Position numbers and translations under genes: made by a program. The notes under the pieces were generated by a model. It had not been told where the DNA came from, ran no database searches, and saw nothing but the letters and a program-made list of their open reading frames with translations. From Enoplolaimus lenunculus (taxonomy: Eukaryota; Nematoda; Enoplea; Enoplida; Thoracostomopsidae): a stretch of DNA of 64,000 nt. This document shows, in pieces, positions 60,627 to 64,000 of the stretch. Position 1 is the stretch's first letter; each line of letters starts with the position of its first letter. The stretch lies in NCBI GenBank assembly GCA_030248215.1, contig JASANG010002537.1, forward strand, positions 372,001 through 436,000, written 5' to 3'.

Positions 60627-60708
60627 GCCACCAAACCACTGCTAGCGTATTTGTGAGAAATTTGCGCGCCACCAAACCACTGCTAACGTATATGTGAGAA
60701 ATTTGCGG
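60627..60708. repeat. Two-copy tandem repeat, period 41 bp
   Basis: GCCACCAAACCACTGCTARC followed by GTATNTGTGAGAAATTTGCG, twice. Confidence 0.9.
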
Positions 60709-60792
60709 TGTAGCTTGTTTATGTTCAGGGTGTGTAATGTTAAGACACATACATACTCGTGCACATATATCACCAAAGGAAATTATGATCTC

Positions 60793-60864
60793 GGCCGCGT
60801 GGTGTAATGGGTAGCGCGCTTGACTCGCGAGCGAGAGATCGGAGGTTTGATACCCGGCGTGGCC
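60793..60864 (+). tRNA. tRNA-like sequence, anticodon position CGC
   Basis: 72 nt fold as a cloverleaf: 7-bp acceptor (GGCCGCG/CGTGGCC, one G-U), D stem GTGT/GCGC, anticodon arm CTTGA-CTCGCGA-GCGAG with CGC at 34-36, and a 5-nt variable loop. Only two of five T-stem pairs form and the B box is off consensus (GGTTTGATACC). CGC would read an alanine codon, but the usual G3-U70 pair is absent. More likely a tRNA-derived SINE head or pseudogene than a working tRNA. Confidence 0.5.
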
Positions 60865-61706
60865 ATATCTTTCGAAGAATTTAAGGGGAAAACCAATTAT
60901 ATTCGTAGTACTTTGGGGAAAGGGGTCGTCCCGACCGTGCAGTTCTGACAGTATATATGTATGCTCTCCGCATAATTCAAAAGTTTTCCAACATTGAACA
61001 ATTTACATGGTCTGCGTTACGAATCTCCGCCGTTCTTTACGAGTAATTTTTTTGCTTGCGACGTTGACAATTTAAGATTGGACTTAGCACAATTCTGTAT
61101 CTATTTCAAAACATTAATTATGTGTTTCGGCTGAGCGCTTGTGAGCTTTTGGAAACATACTTCAACAACTTGTAATGTTCCATCGTGTGGCAGCAACGCC
61201 AATAAGTTTAGTTGAAACTGTTCTATTTTAAAGGCTTTTACTTGAAATTTGTTAACATTCAATTACGCGCTGTATAATTCAATAATACATCAAAACTGGC
61301 AATTATGCGATAATACATATTAACGCTTTACGGAATGCATATCGATTTAAATATGTTGAGTGTTTTTTGCTAAAAATGGAACAAATGGTCCATGTTTCAT
61401 TTTATAAAACGCAAATCGCAAGGAACATACATAGTAAGCCATAGAGAGTTTGCTAAGTACAAACCGTATACGCAAAAACAATACGCAATTCGCAGTGTTA
61501 GACAATTGTGAGAGCTCTTCAGACACAAGTGTCCCAACGACTGGTTACGCTAATTGCGACGGTAGTAGGAGTTTGAGGTTCGAGTAGCAAACACCCTGAA
61601 ATTAAATGTTATATGAAACAGAATATATTTATGTTGGAAAAGGGTTTCATTTGAGCGCGATTTGCGCTTTTACAAAATCTCTATTTCAATTTTTGGTTTT
61701 TGGACA

Positions 61707-61985
61707 ATGCCGGACGGGTGACGGACGGCGCCGGACGGATGGCGGACGGCGCCGGACGGATGGCGGACGGCGCGGACGGATGGCGGACGGCGCCGGACGG
61801 GTGACGGACGGCGGCGGACGGGTGTGGGCCGGCGCCGGACGGATGACGGACGTCGCCGGACGGATGGCGGGCGCCGGACGGATGGCGGACGTCGCCGGAC
61901 GTGTGACCGGCGGCGGACGGGTGTGGGACGGCGCCGGACGGATGGCGGACGTCGCCGGACGTGTGACGGGCGGCGCACGTGTATA
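61707..61985. repeat. GC-rich GGACGG minisatellite
   Basis: About 280 bases of variants of GCCGGACGGATGGCGGAC, units mostly 16-21 bp. It ends GTGTATAGCACCCCC, like the ends of the small elements near 14894. The last unit is 200 bp upstream of the astacin 3 start codon. Arg-rich frames on both strands are repeat artefacts. Confidence 0.95.
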
Positions 61986-62188
61986 GCACCCCCATTAGAC
62001 CTCAGCATTAAGTAAAGTCATGTTGTAATAATTCGTACCTCTTTCGTTTTGTGACGTTACTTATTATTTTGTGTTTTACACGTGACATTTGCGCTTAGAA
62101 ATAGCTTCAATATTATCGATTAATTGTTTTTAACCCTGTTGGGACGTTGGCGAAACTTCAAGAATTGGTGCATATTGCACTCACCAGA

Positions 62189-62681
62189 ATGGTTATCGCT
62201 AACATTTTCCTACTGACTTTGGTAAGAATACTGTGTCATGTCTAAACTATCATAGGTTAAAGTTGCACTGAAAGTTGACAAATTAGAAGTACTTAGCTTG
62301 GTGACAAACGGGTATTAACTTAAACTAAAAGCTCCTTAGCCATCTGAACCTATAAAAGTAAAGAAGTCAACAAATTCCGTGAGAAATTGATAGAATAATC
62401 AACTTTTTTCTTAAGCGCAGGTGTTAAAAAATTAAATATCCATGCAGTTTATAACGCCGCAGACAGTATTTTGGTTGTAGAGCAGGGTCGCATCAAATAC
62501 GCTCGGTTAACATTTTTCACAACGGCTAAATTTCAGGGGCTTCATCGTCTGACAGCTACAAATTTATTCAACAAGCAACAATGTAGAGATTGCTTTGAAT
62601 CCGATATTATACTGAATCAAGAACAAATAAATTATATAGCAAATCAACGCGAAGGCCAGTTTTATGCCTCATCATTACCAG
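62189..62681 (+). CDS. Astacin gene 3, first two exons (partial)
   Basis: Exon 1 62189-62221 (MVIANIFLLTL, then GTAAGA) and exon 2 62537-62681 (phase 0 to phase 1, donor GTACTA) match the first two exons of genes 1 and 2 in layout. Exon 1 is 33 nt in all three; exon 2 is 145 nt rather than 139. The propeptide motif reads CFESD instead of CFEGD: the switch aspartate is kept but the glycine before it is serine. An earlier AG at 62420 gives a frame with an early stop, so 62537 is preferred. No catalytic-domain exon is visible before the window ends, so the gene runs off the right side. It is much more diverged from genes 1 and 2 than they are from each other. Confidence 0.8.
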
Positions 62682-62810
62682 GTACTACTTAAAATAAGAG
62701 TATGCAACTAGTTGGAAATCAAATAAGAGCAAATATCAGATACGTCCGTTCATTATCCACAAAAATATATTTATACTTTGTATTCGAACGAAATAAATGA
62801 AACGTACGTA

Positions 62811-63001
62811 AACTAGAAGTTAAAGTGGCCCGATAGGGCCATGAAATAAGAATATGTTTCCAAACCAAACCAGAAGAAATTTGTAAAGTGTAGAAACAAG
62901 TTGAAATAAATTTTTCTTTTTGAGCTAATTGGTAGTCAAATGGCAAAAATTCGCTAAATCCTGCTGAACATGTGGTATTTGCAACTGAAACATATTCGCT
63001 G
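62811..63001. repeat. Left arm of a 191-bp inverted repeat
   Basis: Begins AACTAGAAGTTAAAGTGG and ends CATATTCGCTG. The right arm is 63697-63887. I see one base difference over 191 positions. Confidence 0.95.
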
Positions 63002-63696
63002 TGTTGAACAATAATGCTACGTGTGCATACAATTTGGACGGATCATAGTAATTGGTTCCGTCCTTGAACTGTCTTCGTCAAAAATTCTAAACACAGAACT
63101 TTCCATTTTTTACTGCAGGCATCAATCATTAGATACAATTAGAGCGCTAAAAATGTTACTAATTAAATTCAAAATTATACGAAGGGCTTGAACCGGATAT
63201 ATATCCATTTCATAAAATCCGATGTCCATTTGCGTTACAAAAATACCGAAAATTTAGCTGTTTGTATGATCAAAATTAGTTCTAAATGAACTCCAAATCG
63301 TGAAAATTTATCGCTACGTATAGGCTGCATTTGTTCCGTAAATAATCAAAATAACGAAAATCATCCAAAACTAAAAATTTATTAGAAACCTCGGTGAATA
63401 TTTACCGTTATTTTGTTTTCGTTATTTTGGTCATTATCCGTTTTCTTTTCACTTATCTTTTTCACAAACGTTTAGCATACGGTGAAAAAACGGCAGTCCG
63501 GCGACAACAAACTTTGCCTTAGCCAGACGTGAAACAGAATTAGGGATCAAAATGATTTTAAGTTTACCGTCAACTGAACTTTTCAAAACTGGTTTAAAGT
63601 TACATGCCTGGCAAAATTCTACCGGAACCGGAGGTCGTTTTTCGCCAATGTCGGAAGTATTTATTGAATGGTTTTCTGGTTTGCACTATGTAAAAG

Positions 63697-63887
63697 CAGC
63701 GAATATGTTTCAGTTGCAAATACCACATGTTCAGCAGGATTTAGCGAATTTTTGCCATTTGACTACCAATTAGCTCAAAAAGAAAAATTTATTTCAACTT
63801 GTTTCTACACTTTACAAATTTCTTCTGGTTTGGTTTGGAAACATATTCTTATTTCATGGCCCTATCGGGGCACTTTAACTTCTAGTT
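63697..63887. repeat. Right arm of a 191-bp inverted repeat
   Basis: Reverse complement of 62811-63001, separated by 695 bp. The open frames across the arm (near 63552-63973) have no recognised family. Confidence 0.95.
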
Positions 63888-64000
63888 TCAAACCTTTACA
63901 AGACCAATTTTTAAATACCGACGCAAAGCGGTTGAATCAGTATCTGACAATTATCCTAATCACTCGCGTATAATTTTCAACTTTAAATTTACTAACATGA

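Larger units (their letters stand above)
52864..62188. other. Intergenic between astacin genes 2 and 3
   Basis: Apart from a decayed Crypton-like element (55332-57307) I see no gene. It contains a worn family-D copy (53145-53350), a truncated family-C copy (53356-53840), two GGCATCGGCCATCCC element ends near 54295 and 54535, octamer repeats (54669), minisatellites (58961, 60627, 61707) and a tRNA-like sequence (60793). A 38-codon open frame near 58750-58860 (with ERNGRPLDAVV) has no recognised family. Confidence 0.5.
62682..64000. other. Astacin 3 intron 2 (window end)
   Basis: Contains a pair of 191-bp inverted repeats and, between them, AT-rich DNA with TTATTTTGGTCATTATCCG text like that of the element at 3154-3867. 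No exon recognised. Confidence 0.5.

Noticed and set aside
61606-62015. Several overlapping frames of 63-126 codons rich in Arg, Gly and Pro
   Set aside because: All come from the GGACGG minisatellite, which is open in frames on both strands because its units lack stops.
62421-62536. Earlier start for astacin 3 exon 2 at the AG of 62420
   Set aside because: From exon 1 phase 0 it meets a stop after four codons; the acceptor at 62537 gives an open frame aligned with genes 1 and 2.

Overview
The window is AT-rich, intron-rich animal DNA. It holds seven-exon genes with consensus GT/AG introns, a reticulon, astacin proteases with ShKT domains and gustatory-receptor-like (Grl) seven-helix receptors. 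These fit an invertebrate metazoan; I cannot place the phylum from sequence alone. Real coding exons are short and scattered, and most of the window is intron, intergenic DNA and small non-autonomous DNA transposons (MITEs).

Layout. 1-6.6 kb: no gene found, one 1.4-kb terminal-inverted-repeat element with a second element inside it. 6.6-16.1 kb, minus strand: a complete-looking reticulon gene in seven coding exons. 21.5-24.4 kb and 27.2-30.0 kb, minus strand: two tandem Grl receptors with the same three-exon, phase-0 structure, ending in the family's TM7 exon (SYFMIIQ and TYLAMIMQ). 34.9-42.5 kb and 45.2-52.9 kb, plus strand: two tandem seven-exon astacin metalloproteases (signal peptide, FxGD propeptide, catalytic domain, two ShKT domains). 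A third copy starts at 62.2 kb and runs off the window. The second copy has a one-base frameshift in exon 4. 55.3-57.3 kb: a decayed Crypton-like tyrosine-recombinase element.

The most unusual feature is at the repeat level. Two MITE families (called A and B here) share GGCC termini and 8-bp target-site duplications, and carry internal arrays of the telomere-like hexamer TTAGGC/GCCTAA. About fifteen full or partial copies occur across the window. Other small elements are a TA-duplicating family (C), a TTAA-flanked family with a tRNA-like pol III promoter inside (D), a GGCCCGTAGCC family (E) and several singletons. One C element lies five bases inside a Grl 5' splice site. Another C insertion in astacin gene 1 has its empty site preserved in astacin gene 2.

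How the genes relate: the astacins are a secreted protease cluster grown by tandem duplication, with patchy later homogenisation. The Grl pair is an older, more diverged tandem duplication. The reticulon is an unrelated ER-membrane housekeeping gene.
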